NCBI GenBank assembly: GCA_945888375.1
Contig: CAMCZZ010000012.1
Span: 1 to 64,000 of the forward strand
DNA: 64,000 nt
Direction of reading: 5' to 3'
Source of the DNA: Akkermansia muciniphila
GTDB taxonomy: Bacteria > Verrucomicrobiota > Verrucomicrobiia > Opitutales > Opitutaceae
The notes under the pieces were generated by a model that saw nothing but the letters and a program-made list of their open reading frames with translations, searched no databases and was not told the origin of the DNA. Every line of letters starts with the position of its first letter. Within the stretch, counting starts at the first letter, position 1. Both the position numbers and the translations under genes were made by a program. This document shows, piece by piece, positions 1 to 8,617 of this stretch.

Positions 1-54
1 CATCTGCTCGCGCGCGTCGCTCATCTTCTCTACTTTCTTCTTCTGTCGGGTCAT
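1..54 (-). CDS. 5' end of an unidentified gene (partial, runs off the left edge)
   Basis: An ATG at 54-52 on the minus strand opens 18 stop-free codons to the window edge, reading MTRQKKKVEKMSDAREQM. The peptide is short, basic and lysine-rich, so no family can be named. In-frame GTG and TTG codons lie further upstream, so the start is not certain. It points the same way as argG but lies beyond the argG terminator, so it would be a separate transcription unit. Confidence is low because only 54 bases are visible. Confidence 0.35.
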   Translation of the reverse strand, partial: MTRQKKKVEKMSDAREQM

Positions 55-145
55 GGTCGGTTCCTTGTTCGTTTGTGGTTTAGGTTTGGTCACCAAAACC
101 ACCCTTCCATGACCCGACCTTTTGCTGAACTTTTAAGACACTACC

Positions 146-282
146 GCGCAGCCCGGCGCCGCAGGCGGAGGGTGCGCCCGCAGGGCGAACACTATCCGGA
201 GGGTATTTCGACCCGAGGGCTTCACCGAAAGGCGCCGCCAAGTCACCTAACCACACCCCGGGAAATGCCCTGATCCCGGCTG
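146..282 (+). repeat. Dispersed intergenic repeat, copy 1
   Basis: Bases 146-248 align without gaps to 30708-30810 with about 83 of 103 positions identical. After a short variable stretch both copies also share ATCCCGGCTG (273-282 here). This copy lies in the 305-base gap 55-359 between the partial leftmost gene and argG. It contains a small hairpin, CGCCC-GCA-GGGCG, around 176-187. Both copies can be translated on the minus strand into a similar peptide, but differences fall in all codon positions, so a non-coding element fits better. Apart from the repeat and the argG terminator nothing else was seen in this gap. Confidence 0.7.
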
Positions 283-304
283 AGGCGACATCGTCGCGAC
301 ACAC

Positions 305-334
305 AAAAAAGCCGCTCCGGGCAAAGGGAGCGGC
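305..334 (-). terminator. Rho-independent terminator of argG
   Basis: GCCGCTCC (311-318) and GGAGCGGC (327-334) form a perfect 8-bp stem with an 8-base loop. On the minus strand the stem is followed by a run of six T (the A run at 305-310). It lies 25 bases past the argG stop codon and in the right direction. Confidence 0.85.
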
Positions 335-359
335 GCAGGCCGGAAAAACCAGCGGTTGG

Positions 360-1586
360 TCAAACCTTGGGCCCGCCCTGCGAGAGCTTGCGCGCGCGCA
401 GGCGGAGGCCGTTCAGGCGGATGAAACCGGTGGCGTCGCTCTGGTTATACCAGCTCTTCACACCCTCCATCGAGGCGATCTTGTCGTCGTAAAGCGAATA
501 CTTCGACTTGCGGCCGCAGGTGATGATGTTGCCCTTATAGAGCTTCAGACGGACCGTGCCGGAGACGTAGCGCTGGCTCTCGTCCACCATGGCTTGGAGC
601 ATCTCGCGCTCGGGTGCGAACCAGAAGCCGTTGTAGACGAGCTCGGCGTATTTGGGGATGAAGCCGTCGCGCAGGTGCAGCACCTCGCGGTCGAGGGTGA
701 GCGACTCGACTTGCCGGTGGGCCTGCATGAGGATGGCGCCGCCCGGGGTCTCGTAGACGCCGCGGCTCTTCATGCCGACGAAACGGTTCTCCACGAGGTC
801 GACGCGGCCGATGCCGTGTTTGCCGCCGAGTTTATTCAACGCCTTCATCACCCCGCCCGGGGTGAGTTTCTTGCCGTTGACCGCGACGGCGTCGCCCTTC
901 TCGAACTCAATTTCAACGTATTCGGGCTTGTCCGGGGCATCCTCCGGGGCCACGGAGAGTTTGAACATCGCCTTGTTGGCTTGGGTGGTGGGATCAAACC
1001 ATGGATCCTCGAGGATGCCGGCCTCATAAGAAATATGCAAAAGATTGCGATCCATCGAATAAGGCTTCTTAAGTGAAGCCTCGACCGGGATTTTGTGCTT
1101 AGCGCAGTAGGCGATCATCTCGGCGCGACCGGGGAAAAGGGCGCGGTATTCCTCCATTTTCCAGGGAGCGATGATCTGGAGATCGGGGGCGAGCGCCATA
1201 TAGGTGAGCTCAAAACGGCACTGATCGTTGCCTTTGCCGGTGGCGCCGTGGGCGACCGTGTCGGCCTTCTCCTTGCGGGCGATATCCACCTGCGCTTTGG
1301 CGATCAGCGGACGGGCGATGGAGGTGCCCAGGAAATACTGGCCCTCGTAAATCGCGTTGGCGCGAATCATCGGGAAAATATAGTCGCGAGCGAAGTCCTC
1401 GACGAGATCCAGAGTGTAGTGCTTCGAGGCGCCGGTGGCCTTGGCCTTTTTATCCAAGCCCTTGAGCTCTTCCTCCTGGCCGACATCAGCGGCGAAGGTG
1501 ACGATTTCGGCGTCATAAGTTTCCTTGAGCCACTTGACGATGACGGAGGTGTCGAGACCCCCGGAGTAGGCGAGAACGATTTTCAT
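360..1586 (-). CDS. argG: Argininosuccinate synthase
   Basis: ArgG joins citrulline and aspartate with ATP to give argininosuccinate, the next-to-last step of arginine synthesis, in the cytosol. The protein starts [15 protein letters not shown], the PP-loop ATP site of the family, and carries [13 protein letters not shown] near residue 120, the conserved citrulline/aspartate-binding stretch. At 408 residues it has the usual length (about 400). An ATG 42 bases upstream would add an odd leader before the conserved N-terminus, so the start at 1586 was chosen; no clear Shine-Dalgarno is present. It is the last gene of the minus-strand set argB-argD-argF-argG and is followed by a strong terminator. 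argH is not in the window. Confidence 0.97.
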   Translation of the reverse strand: MKIVLAYSGGLDTSVIVKWLKETYDAEIVTFAADVGQEEELKGLDKKAKATGASKHYTLDLVEDFARDYIFPMIRANAIYEGQYFLGTSIARPLIAKAQVDIARKEKADTVAHGATGKGNDQCRFELTYMALAPDLQIIAPWKMEEYRALFPGRAEMIAYCAKHKIPVEASLKKPYSMDRNLLHISYEAGILEDPWFDPTTQANKAMFKLSVAPEDAPDKPEYVEIEFEKGDAVAVNGKKLTPGGVMKALNKLGGKHGIGRVDLVENRFVGMKSRGVYETPGGAILMQAHRQVESLTLDREVLHLRDGFIPKYAELVYNGFWFAPEREMLQAMVDESQRYVSGTVRLKLYKGNIITCGRKSKYSLYDDKIASMEGVKSWYNQSDATGFIRLNGLRLRARKLSQGGPKV

Positions 1587-1708
1587 AGGAAAAATAGGTT
1601 TTGTGGGCGGCGAGGACAGGTGGAGCAAAGAAAAAGGCGCAAGAAAACGCGAAGCCGCCCGAAACCGCCTCCAAAGCGAAAAACAAAGCGCAGAAAGCCT
1701 CCGTAATT

Positions 1709-1764
1709 CGATGGCGATTTACCAGCGGTCTGCGGCGAAACGCCCCAAGGCGCATCCGCCATCG
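1709..1764. promoter_or_regulatory. Inverted repeats in the argF-argG spacer
   Basis: CGATGGCG (1709-1716) and CGCCATCG (1757-1764) are perfect 8-base inverted repeats. Between them are two smaller hairpins, GGCG-AAA-CGCC (1734-1744) and CGCC-CCAA-GGCG (1741-1753). They share bases, so only one can form at a time. The element lies just past the argF stop and about 120 bases before the argG start. It could be a transcription pause, a partial terminator or an RNA-stability element between the two genes. No T tract follows, so the role is open. Confidence 0.3.
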
Positions 1765-1773
1765 ACAAGACCA

Positions 1774-2715
1774 CTAGGCGCGACGTGCCAACAGCGTCAT
1801 AATCGCCTTTTGCACGTGCAGGCGATTTTCAGCCTGATCAAAAATGATGGAACGAGGATTATCCAAAACCTCCTGCTGCACCTCTTCCCCCGCATGCGCT
1901 GGGAGACAGTGCATGAAATAAGCGTCCGCTTTGGCCGCCGCGAAGATTTCGCCGGTGACGCTGTAGGGAGCCATGAGCGCGAGGCGCTCCCGCTTCTCCT
2001 CCTCTTTGCCCATGCTCACCCACACATCCGTGTAAACCACATCCGCGTCTTTGACCGCTAGGAGCGGATCGGTGGTAAATTCATAGCCGCCAGCGAAACC
2101 CTCCCGCGCGAGCAAGCCCTCCAACTCGGCCGAGGGCGCAAAACCCTTGGGTCCAGCCAGACTGATCTTCATGCCAAACAAATTTGCCCCCAGCACCCAA
2201 GAATTGGCCATGTTGCAGGCAGTGTCTCCGAGAAAGGCGATTTTCCTCCCGCGCAGGGAGGCAAACAAATCCCCTCCGGCTGGTGCCCAGCGCTCAGCCA
2301 TGGTGAACGCGTCGGTGTAAATCTGGCAGGGGTGAAGGAAGTCAGTCAGCGCATTGATGACCGGGACCGTGCCAGCCGCAGCCAGTCGTTCCACCTCGGC
2401 GTGGTCGTAGGTGCGCACGATCAAACCGTGCACAAAACGCGAAAGCACCCGGGCGGTATCCTCGATCGACTCGCCGCGCCCCAGCTGGATGTCGTTTTTG
2501 CTCAGGAAAAGCGGATTGCCACCCAATTCATGAATACCGACCTCGAATGATACGCGGGTGCGGGTCGATGACTTGGAGAAAATCAATGCCCACGTCTGGT
2601 GCTGCAAGACGGTGCCCAGGGCGGTGCCACGCAGGGCCTTGAGTTCGCGCGCCAGAGCGAAAAGTTCGGCTACTTGAGCAGGCGAGAAATCAGTCTCTTT
2701 CAGGAAATGCTTCAT
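1774..2715 (-). CDS. argF: Ornithine carbamoyltransferase
   Basis: This enzyme transfers the carbamoyl group of carbamoyl phosphate to ornithine, giving citrulline for ArgG. Family motifs are all present: SSTRTRVSFE (carbamoyl-phosphate loop), FLHPCQ around residue 130, YTDVWVSMG and MHCLPAH (ornithine/catalytic Cys). The 313-residue length is normal for anabolic OTC. The start at MKHFLKE was chosen because the open frame further upstream runs into the argD 3' end and encodes an arginine-rich stretch with no family similarity. It sits between argD (121 bases upstream) and argG (187 bases downstream) on the same strand. Confidence 0.96.
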   Translation of the reverse strand: MKHFLKETDFSPAQVAELFALARELKALRGTALGTVLQHQTWALIFSKSSTRTRVSFEVGIHELGGNPLFLSKNDIQLGRGESIEDTARVLSRFVHGLIVRTYDHAEVERLAAAGTVPVINALTDFLHPCQIYTDAFTMAERWAPAGGDLFASLRGRKIAFLGDTACNMANSWVLGANLFGMKISLAGPKGFAPSAELEGLLAREGFAGGYEFTTDPLLAVKDADVVYTDVWVSMGKEEEKRERLALMAPYSVTGEIFAAAKADAYFMHCLPAHAGEEVQQEVLDNPRSIIFDQAENRLHVQKAIMTLLARRA

Positions 2716-2836
2716 GTCCGTCGATAGAAGCGGCTCAACGTAGGGAAGCCGCGTCCCCGCGGGCGAGGGTAATCTTAGCCTCGCCACCAAAACGTGACCC
2801 AGCCCACCCAACGCTCGCCTCAACAGCGTGCCAGGC

Positions 2837-4057
2837 TCAGGTGGCCTTGGCCGCGAAAACCCGGCGCAGGATCTCGACCGACTCCGCCAACTCCAACTCG
2901 CTCGCAATCAAAGGAGGAAGCAGACGAATGACGTTCCCCCCGGCCAAGGGCGCCAGCAAACCCGCCTCGCGCAGGGCGGCGATATAGGGCGGCGGCTCGG
3001 AGGTAAGTTGCAGGCCCACCAAGAAACCCACGCCGCGAAGGCCGGTCAGCTGCGCGGGAAACTCCTCCGCTAAACGCGCCAGCGCGGCGTGCCACGGGCC
3101 ACTGACCCGAGCAACATGCTCGCAGAGTTTTTCGTCCGCGATGATATCCAGCGTCGCCAAGGAGGCGGCGCAAGCCAGCGGCGTGCCGCCAAAGGTGGTG
3201 CCATGCATGCCGGGCTGAAAAAGATCCGCCGCACTCTCGCCGATCCAAATCGCGCCAATGGGAAATCCGCCGCCGAGACCCTTGGCCATGCCGATCGCGT
3301 CCGGTCGCACCCTGGCGTGGTCGAAGGCGAAAAACCGCCCCGTGCGCCCGATGCCGCATTGGACTTCATCCAAAATGAGCAGCAGATTGTGGCGGTCGCA
3401 AAGAGCGCGTAGACCGCGCAAAAAGTCAGACGTAGCGGGATGAACCCCTCCCTCGCCCTGGATAGTCTCGATGAAGATCGCCGCCGTCCGGTCATCGACC
3501 AACGCCTCAAACGATTCCAGATTGTTCAATTCGCCAAACTCAAAGCCTGAAAGCAAAGGACGGAACCCTTTTTGAATTTTCTCCTGCGGCGTCGCGCTCA
3601 TGCCCCCGAAAGTGCGGCCGTGGAAGGCTGACTTCGCACAGATGACCTTGTGGCACTTGCCCTCCTCGCCGGACTTCCGGATGCCGTGCAGGCGGGCGAG
3701 CTTTAACAGACCCTCGTTGGCCTCGGCGCCAGAGTTGCAGAAAAACACCCGGCCCGGGCCAGCCTGAACGACCAGGCGGCGGGCGAGTTCACCCTGTAGC
3801 GGATTGCGATAAAGATTACTGACGTGCGCGAGGGTGGCCGCCTGCTCGGAGACGGCCCGGACCCAGCGCGGGTGGCAGTGGCCGACGGCGTTGACTGCGA
3901 TGCCCGAGGCAAAATCCAGATAGCGTTTGCCGGCGTCATCCCACACCCGGCAACCCTCGCCGCGGGCAAGAGTAATGGCAGGTCGTCCGTAGTTCCGTAG
4001 AACATACGAATCATAGGCGGCCTCGGCGGCGGTCTGGGCGATCTGGTTCTGGCTCAT
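2837..4057 (-). CDS. argD: Acetylornithine aminotransferase
   Basis: ArgD is a class-III PLP aminotransferase that converts N-acetylglutamate semialdehyde to N-acetylornithine with glutamate as donor. Visible marks are FCNSGAEANE (PLP phosphate site), LILDEVQCGIGRTG with the PLP-nitrogen Asp, and MAKGLGGGFPIGA containing the Schiff-base Lys. At 406 residues it matches the family. The start MSQNQIAQ was chosen over an ATG 42 bases upstream, as it leaves the usual short lead to the first helix. It is placed between argB and argF; the gaps of 93 and 121 bases allow co-transcription or separate promoters. GabT-like or AstC-like activity cannot be excluded, but the gene context argues for ArgD. 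Confidence 0.95.
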   Translation of the reverse strand: MSQNQIAQTAAEAAYDSYVLRNYGRPAITLARGEGCRVWDDAGKRYLDFASGIAVNAVGHCHPRWVRAVSEQAATLAHVSNLYRNPLQGELARRLVVQAGPGRVFFCNSGAEANEGLLKLARLHGIRKSGEEGKCHKVICAKSAFHGRTFGGMSATPQEKIQKGFRPLLSGFEFGELNNLESFEALVDDRTAAIFIETIQGEGGVHPATSDFLRGLRALCDRHNLLLILDEVQCGIGRTGRFFAFDHARVRPDAIGMAKGLGGGFPIGAIWIGESAADLFQPGMHGTTFGGTPLACAASLATLDIIADEKLCEHVARVSGPWHAALARLAEEFPAQLTGLRGVGFLVGLQLTSEPPPYIAALREAGLLAPLAGGNVIRLLPPLIASELELAESVEILRRVFAAKAT

Positions 4058-4150
4058 GGATGGAAAAGGGAGAAAATGCTGGACGCACCCCCGGCGCAAG
4101 GCGGGCCGGAAAGATTAAACCCTGAGCGCGATCCCGGGGGCCGGAAGGGC

Positions 4151-5035
4151 TTAACCGTGCACGATCTCGGTGCCGATGCCCTTGTCGGTGAAAATCTCCA
4201 GCAGGAGCGAGTGTGGCAGGCGCCCGTCGATAAAGTGAACACGCTGCACTCCCTCGTTAAGCGCCCTTACGGCACTTAACACTTTTGGGCGCATACCCTT
4301 GTCGATCACTCCGCTCTTTTTTAGATCATCCACTTGGGAGACTTTGAGCGTAGAAATGAGCGAGGTCATGTCGGGCGGGGCGGCGAGCAAGCCGGGGACG
4401 TCGCTCATGTAAACTAATCGCCGGGCGCGTAAGGCGCTGGCCACCCGGCCGGCGACGAGATCGGCGTTCACATTGTAGGGCTTGCCATCATGGCCCTCGG
4501 CCACCGGCGAGATCACCGGCACATAGCCCTCCGCAATCTCCTTTTTGATCAACTTCACCTTCACCTCGACGACCTCGCCAACGTAGCCGAGATCAACCGT
4601 ATCACCATTATCATCTATGGTGAGTTTTTCGCAGACTAAAACGGTATCGCCAGCCAGGGCGCGGGGCTTGGAACGGGCGAGTGCTATGGCGTCGCACACA
4701 TCTTTGTTTACGATTTCATCGAGCGTCTTTTTCACGATCTGCACCGTGGCCTCGTCGGTGATGCGCATGCCGTTCGGGGCAAACTGGGATTTCAAACCCG
4801 ACTGCTCCATGGCCTTGGTAATGGCTTTGCCGCCCCCGTGAACGACGACGACATTGATGCCGCAGGCGGCGAGAAAGGCGATATCATAGGCCACGCGGTT
4901 ACGGACCTCGGGATCGGGGTCGTCCATGAAGCTGCCGCCGTATTTCACCACGAAGGTGGATCCGCGAAAGTCTTGAATATAAGGGAGCGCCTCGAGCAGG
5001 ACGCGGGCCTTGGCAGTGATGTCGGAAACGTTCAT
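4151..5035 (-). CDS. argB: Acetylglutamate kinase
   Basis: ArgB phosphorylates N-acetylglutamate, the second step of ornithine synthesis and usually the arginine-feedback point. The protein shows [12 protein letters not shown] (ATP-binding Lys and glycine loop), [10 protein letters not shown] (acetylglutamate-binding glycine loop) and [18 protein letters not shown], all family hallmarks. Its 294 residues fit the long, arginine-inhibited type with an N-terminal helix, [20 protein letters not shown]; inhibition is inferred from that helix. It is the first gene of the minus-strand arg set and is divergent from argJ. Confidence 0.96.
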   Translation of the reverse strand: MNVSDITAKARVLLEALPYIQDFRGSTFVVKYGGSFMDDPDPEVRNRVAYDIAFLAACGINVVVVHGGGKAITKAMEQSGLKSQFAPNGMRITDEATVQIVKKTLDEIVNKDVCDAIALARSKPRALAGDTVLVCEKLTIDDNGDTVDLGYVGEVVEVKVKLIKKEIAEGYVPVISPVAEGHDGKPYNVNADLVAGRVASALRARRLVYMSDVPGLLAAPPDMTSLISTLKVSQVDDLKKSGVIDKGMRPKVLSAVRALNEGVQRVHFIDGRLPHSLLLEIFTDKGIGTEIVHG

Positions 5036-5106
5036 TTGGATAAGCCTAGAAGGTGGGGTAAATCACCCTGCGTCAGGTTTTCCACCACATTCTCCGCGAC
5101 GGACGT

Positions 5107-6489
5107 GTGACGGAGTGGCGGCAGCCCGAAAATGCTCTTCACTTCCCTCGTCTCCGGTCCACTTATCCGCCCGTGCCCAGTTCACAGAATACTTTTCCCT
5201 CCCGTGCCGCGCATCGCGCCTGGCTCGCCGGCCAAGCCGCCCTGCCCAAGGGCTTCCGCGTCGGGACCACACGCTTCGAGTTTTTGCCTAAGGAGGCGCC
5301 CAAGCCATCGAAAATGACGCTGACGCTGATCGCGCTCGATGCGCCGACGGCGGATTTTGCGGCCGTCTTTACCAAAAACGCCTTTCCAGGGGCCCCCGTG
5401 ATCGTAGGCCGGAAACGCCTGGGGGAGCCCCGGCTCGGCGCCATCCTGATCAATAATAAAATCTCCAACGTGTGCGCCCCCGATGGCGTCGCCGCCAGCG
5501 AGGCGGTCTGCGCCGCCACCGCCGGACTGCTCGGGCTGGCGCCGTCCGAGGTGCTCCCCTGCTCCACCGGCGTGATCGGCTGGGGCCTGCCGGTCGAGGC
5601 CATGACCGCCGCTCTCCCGCAGGCCGCCACGGCGCTGGCGGCTGGGGATATCCTGCCCGCCGCCGAAGGCATCGTCACAACAGATCTCTACCCCAAAATC
5701 CGCCGCGCCGACCTCGGGGGCGGATCCATCGTCGGCATCGCCAAAGGCGCGGGCATGATCGAACCCAACCTCGCGACAATGCTCGTCTACCTCCTCACCG
5801 ATCTGGCGGTGCCCCGTGAGATTTTGCGCGCCATGCTCAGCCGCGCGGCCGGCGAAACATTTAACCGCATCTCGATCGATAGTGATACCAGCACGTCCGA
5901 CACCGTCGTCGCCGTCTCATCCGGCCTGGTGCCCTGCGCCGACCTCGCCGCCTTTGAAAATGCCCTGCGCGGCGTTTGCGCCGACCTCGCCGAGGACGTG
6001 GTGCGAAATGGCGAAGGTGTTCGCCACGTCCTTCGCGTGCGGGTGACCGGCACGCCGGACGTCACCACCGCGTGCGCCTTGGGCAAGGCCATCGTCAACG
6101 CCCCCCTTTTTAAGTGCGCCATGGCCGGAAACGATCCGAACGTCGGCCGCCTCGTCCAGGCGATCGGCAAATACGTCGGCGCCTCGGGCCTGGGTCTCGA
6201 CCTCTCCAGACTCCGGGCATGCATCGGCGGGCAGGAGATCTTCTCCGGGGGCGCCTTCCGCCTGGACTATGCGAAGGAGTCCGCCTTGGTGGCGCATCTC
6301 CGCTCGGCCGAACTTTATCAGAGCCAACCCACCCCCGACGGCGGCTTCGCCCCCCCAGTGGACTACCCCCCGCACGAACGTTGCGTGGAGATTGAGGTAG
6401 ATGTGGGGGCAGGGCAGGCCACCGCGACGGTTTTTGGCGGCGATCTCACCCACGAATACGTGAGCGAGAACGCCGACTACCGGAGTTGA
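5107..6489 (+). CDS. argJ: Glutamate N-acetyltransferase / ornithine acetyltransferase
   Basis: ArgJ moves the acetyl group from N-acetylornithine to glutamate, recycling it; some members also acetylate glutamate from acetyl-CoA. The precursor cuts itself before a Thr; here that site is in EPNLATMLVYLL, with the Thr as new N-terminal nucleophile. Other marks are PCSTGVIGWGLP and SIDSDTSTSDT. The GTG at 5107 gives 460 residues, longer than the usual roughly 400. An in-frame GTG at 5173 (protein MPSSQNTF...) gives 438 residues and a roomier divergent promoter, and may be the true start. The C-terminal sequence GDLTHEYVSENADYRS is the conserved ArgJ end. argB is divergent. Confidence 0.95.
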   Translation: MTEWRQPENALHFPRLRSTYPPVPSSQNTFPSRAAHRAWLAGQAALPKGFRVGTTRFEFLPKEAPKPSKMTLTLIALDAPTADFAAVFTKNAFPGAPVIVGRKRLGEPRLGAILINNKISNVCAPDGVAASEAVCAATAGLLGLAPSEVLPCSTGVIGWGLPVEAMTAALPQAATALAAGDILPAAEGIVTTDLYPKIRRADLGGGSIVGIAKGAGMIEPNLATMLVYLLTDLAVPREILRAMLSRAAGETFNRISIDSDTSTSDTVVAVSSGLVPCADLAAFENALRGVCADLAEDVVRNGEGVRHVLRVRVTGTPDVTTACALGKAIVNAPLFKCAMAGNDPNVGRLVQAIGKYVGASGLGLDLSRLRACIGGQEIFSGGAFRLDYAKESALVAHLRSAELYQSQPTPDGGFAPPVDYPPHERCVEIEVDVGAGQATATVFGGDLTHEYVSENADYRS

Positions 6490-6517
6490 GCCGGTAGGGC
6501 GTCCGGGCCAGCCGGGA

Positions 6518-8065
6518 TCAGAGCAAATCCGCCGCCAACTCGGCGAGGCGGCTGCGTTCACCCTTGGTCAACTTCACATGCGCGGCGAGCGACTGGCCTT
6601 TCATGCGATCGTGGCAGTAAACGAGGCCGTTGCTGCGGGAGTCCACGTAAGGGTTATCTATCTGGGCGGGATCACCGATGAGCACGATCTTCGAGCCCTC
6701 GCTGATACGAGTGATCACGGTCTTCACTTCGTGCGGGGTGAGCTGCTGGGCCTCGTCCAAGATAAAAAAGCGCCGGGCGATTGAGCGACCGCGGATGAAA
6801 GCGAGGGCCTCGATCTCGACCAACCCGCTCTTGATCAGGCGCTCGTAGGGCTTCATCGGCGCGTTTGGTCCGGCCGAGCCGCCATTGCCAGTGGGAGCCG
6901 ACCCCGTAAGGGCGGCGTTGGACATAGCCAGCGCCGAGGCCCCGCCCTTGCGATGTTTTTTGGAGACTTTTTTGGCGGCAAACTGCGGCTCCTTCGGCGG
7001 CCGGGAGGGTATGAGCACTTCGAGCGCGTCGAAATAGGGCTGCAACCAAGGTTTCATCTTCTCCTCAATCGTGCCCGGAAGAAAACCGATATCCTTGCCC
7101 AACGCCATGACTGGCCGAGAGATGGATACGCCGTCATAACGCGACTGGTCGTCATGGGTCTGGTGCAGCGCACAACCGATGGAGAGCAGGGTCTTGCCCG
7201 TGCCGGCCTTGCCGAAGCAGGTGACCAGCGTGATCGAATCGTCGAGCAATGCGTCCATAAAGAACTGCTGCTCGAGATTGCGCCCGCGGATCGTGATGCC
7301 GCCGGGTGCCTTGATCCAATCAGGGATCTTTAATCGGCACACGCGGCCTTCGCCATAGTAGCGCGCCGGCATGGTCTTGCCCTCGGTCGAGCGCAGGAGG
7401 ACATATTCGTTAAGGGTGAGGGTGCGAGAGGTCTCGTCCTCCAGGGTAAACTCGCCCTCCGAGGCAAAACGCTGCAGCTCGTAGATGGTGACCTCGATCT
7501 CGCGGTAGTCACCCTCGTCGTCGACGTCAGCCACCTTGTCGTTGAGGTAATCCTGCGCTTCGAGACCGACGGCGCGTGCCTTCAGGGCCACATTCACGTC
7601 CTTGGTGACCAGAATGGTGGGCGGCGGATAACAGGACTTCACATACAGCGCGGCGGCGATGATGCGGTTGTCCTTTTTCGCGAGATCGGGCAGGATGGCC
7701 CGAAACGCCATCATCGCAGGAGTATCCTTGAGCGCCGGGTCGGCCAGCCAGGGATTGATGATGATGGAGAGAGTGCCGCCATTGGGCAGCTTCACGCCCT
7801 CGTGCATCGAGCGGGAATCGGGCAGCAACTCGGAGAGGATGCGGTGCACGCGCCGGGCATTGCGACCACGCTCGGTGGACTGCTCAGTCTTGATGGCATC
7901 GAGCTCCTCAAGAACTTCGACCGGGATAGCGAGGTTGTTGTCCTCGAATTTAAAAATAGACTGGGGGTCGTGGAGGAGGACGTTGGTATCCAAGACGAAG
8001 GATTTGGCCTTCGCGGATACCTTCAGCCTAGGTTTCAGAGCAGCCGCACCAGGGATAGATTCCAT
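6518..8065 (-). CDS. phoH: PhoH-family protein with N-terminal PIN domain (PhoH2 type)
   Basis: An N-terminal PIN nuclease domain (about residues 15-160, SFVLDTNVLLHDP with metal-binding Asp) is followed by a PhoH ATPase domain with Walker A GKAGTGKT and Walker B FFILDEAQQLTP. This is the PhoH2 layout, linked in other bacteria to RNA unwinding and cleavage. The length of 515 residues is typical. Between the Walker motifs lies a low-complexity insert rich in Gly, Ser and Ala near residues 400-430. The start at 8065 was picked because the open frame upstream has no family similarity. Two DnaA-box-like sites lie directly before this ATG, which is unusual. Confidence 0.93.
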   Translation of the reverse strand: MESIPGAAALKPRLKVSAKAKSFVLDTNVLLHDPQSIFKFEDNNLAIPVEVLEELDAIKTEQSTERGRNARRVHRILSELLPDSRSMHEGVKLPNGGTLSIIINPWLADPALKDTPAMMAFRAILPDLAKKDNRIIAAALYVKSCYPPPTILVTKDVNVALKARAVGLEAQDYLNDKVADVDDEGDYREIEVTIYELQRFASEGEFTLEDETSRTLTLNEYVLLRSTEGKTMPARYYGEGRVCRLKIPDWIKAPGGITIRGRNLEQQFFMDALLDDSITLVTCFGKAGTGKTLLSIGCALHQTHDDQSRYDGVSISRPVMALGKDIGFLPGTIEEKMKPWLQPYFDALEVLIPSRPPKEPQFAAKKVSKKHRKGGASALAMSNAALTGSAPTGNGGSAGPNAPMKPYERLIKSGLVEIEALAFIRGRSIARRFFILDEAQQLTPHEVKTVITRISEGSKIVLIGDPAQIDNPYVDSRSNGLVYCHDRMKGQSLAAHVKLTKGERSRLAELAADLL

Positions 8066-8067
8066 TA

Positions 8068-8087
8068 GGTGTATAACTTGTGAATAA
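8068..8087 (-). promoter_or_regulatory. Two tandem DnaA-box-like 9-mers before phoH
   Basis: On the minus strand TTATTCACA (8087-8079, a perfect match to TTATNCACA) and TTATACACC (8076-8068, one mismatch) lie in the same orientation, 11 bases apart start to start. They sit 2 bases upstream of the phoH ATG. A related sequence, GGTGAATAACTTGT, recurs at 9689-9702. They could make phoH DnaA-controlled or belong to a spread-out origin. Confidence 0.5.
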
Positions 8088-8186
8088 AGGTGAACAGACC
8101 GCGGCGCTTGTCGATGACGGATTACGCCGTTTCGTGTCGCTGCAGCGATTGTTTCCTCACCGTTGCACAAGTTTGGCCATTCCGGC

Positions 8187-8495
8187 CTAAGACGGCGGTC
8201 GGGCGGCCCCGGGCTTCGCCACCGGCGGCACCCAAAGCCGGAGCAACAGCTCCGCCAAACCCCGCATGCTGGTGCGCGCACCGCCTTCACGACGCGCAAA
8301 ACTGCGAAATGGCTCCACCACCTCCGCCCTCTCTCGAAAATAGCGCCAAAGCTCACGCTCCAAGTTCACCGCGGCCGCATGAAGGTCGGCATGGCCCGCC
8401 GCCTCGCGCTTGACCAACTCCTGCCAGTGCCGCCGCTCCTCGGGGCATTTTAGCAGGTAATCATGGACCATTTGCTCGCTGCGATTAAGGCTCAT
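8187..8495 (-). CDS. Conserved hypothetical protein, small and helical
   Basis: This 102-residue protein starts MSLNRSEQMVHDYLLKCPEE and is rich in charged helical residues (RHWQELVKRE, LERELWRYFRERAEVVEPF), with no signal peptide or membrane segment. I do not recognise a named family. The start at 8495 was chosen because the frame upstream is arginine-rich and overlaps the region before the divergent gene at 8618. It lies between phoH and a coiled-coil membrane protein, near dnaA. Confidence 0.65.
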   Translation of the reverse strand: MSLNRSEQMVHDYLLKCPEERRHWQELVKREAAGHADLHAAAVNLERELWRYFRERAEVVEPFRSFARREGGARTSMRGLAELLLRLWVPPVAKPGAARPPS

Positions 8496-8617
8496 GGAGA
8501 GAGATGCTGGATATGCGCAAGCGAGGGAACGAGCGCGGACAAAGACAAAAAGCGAGCGCAAGGCCCCAGGCGCAAGATTTGCTCCGCTTTCCGCCCAAGT
8601 CGTGCTAGGACCCTGCC

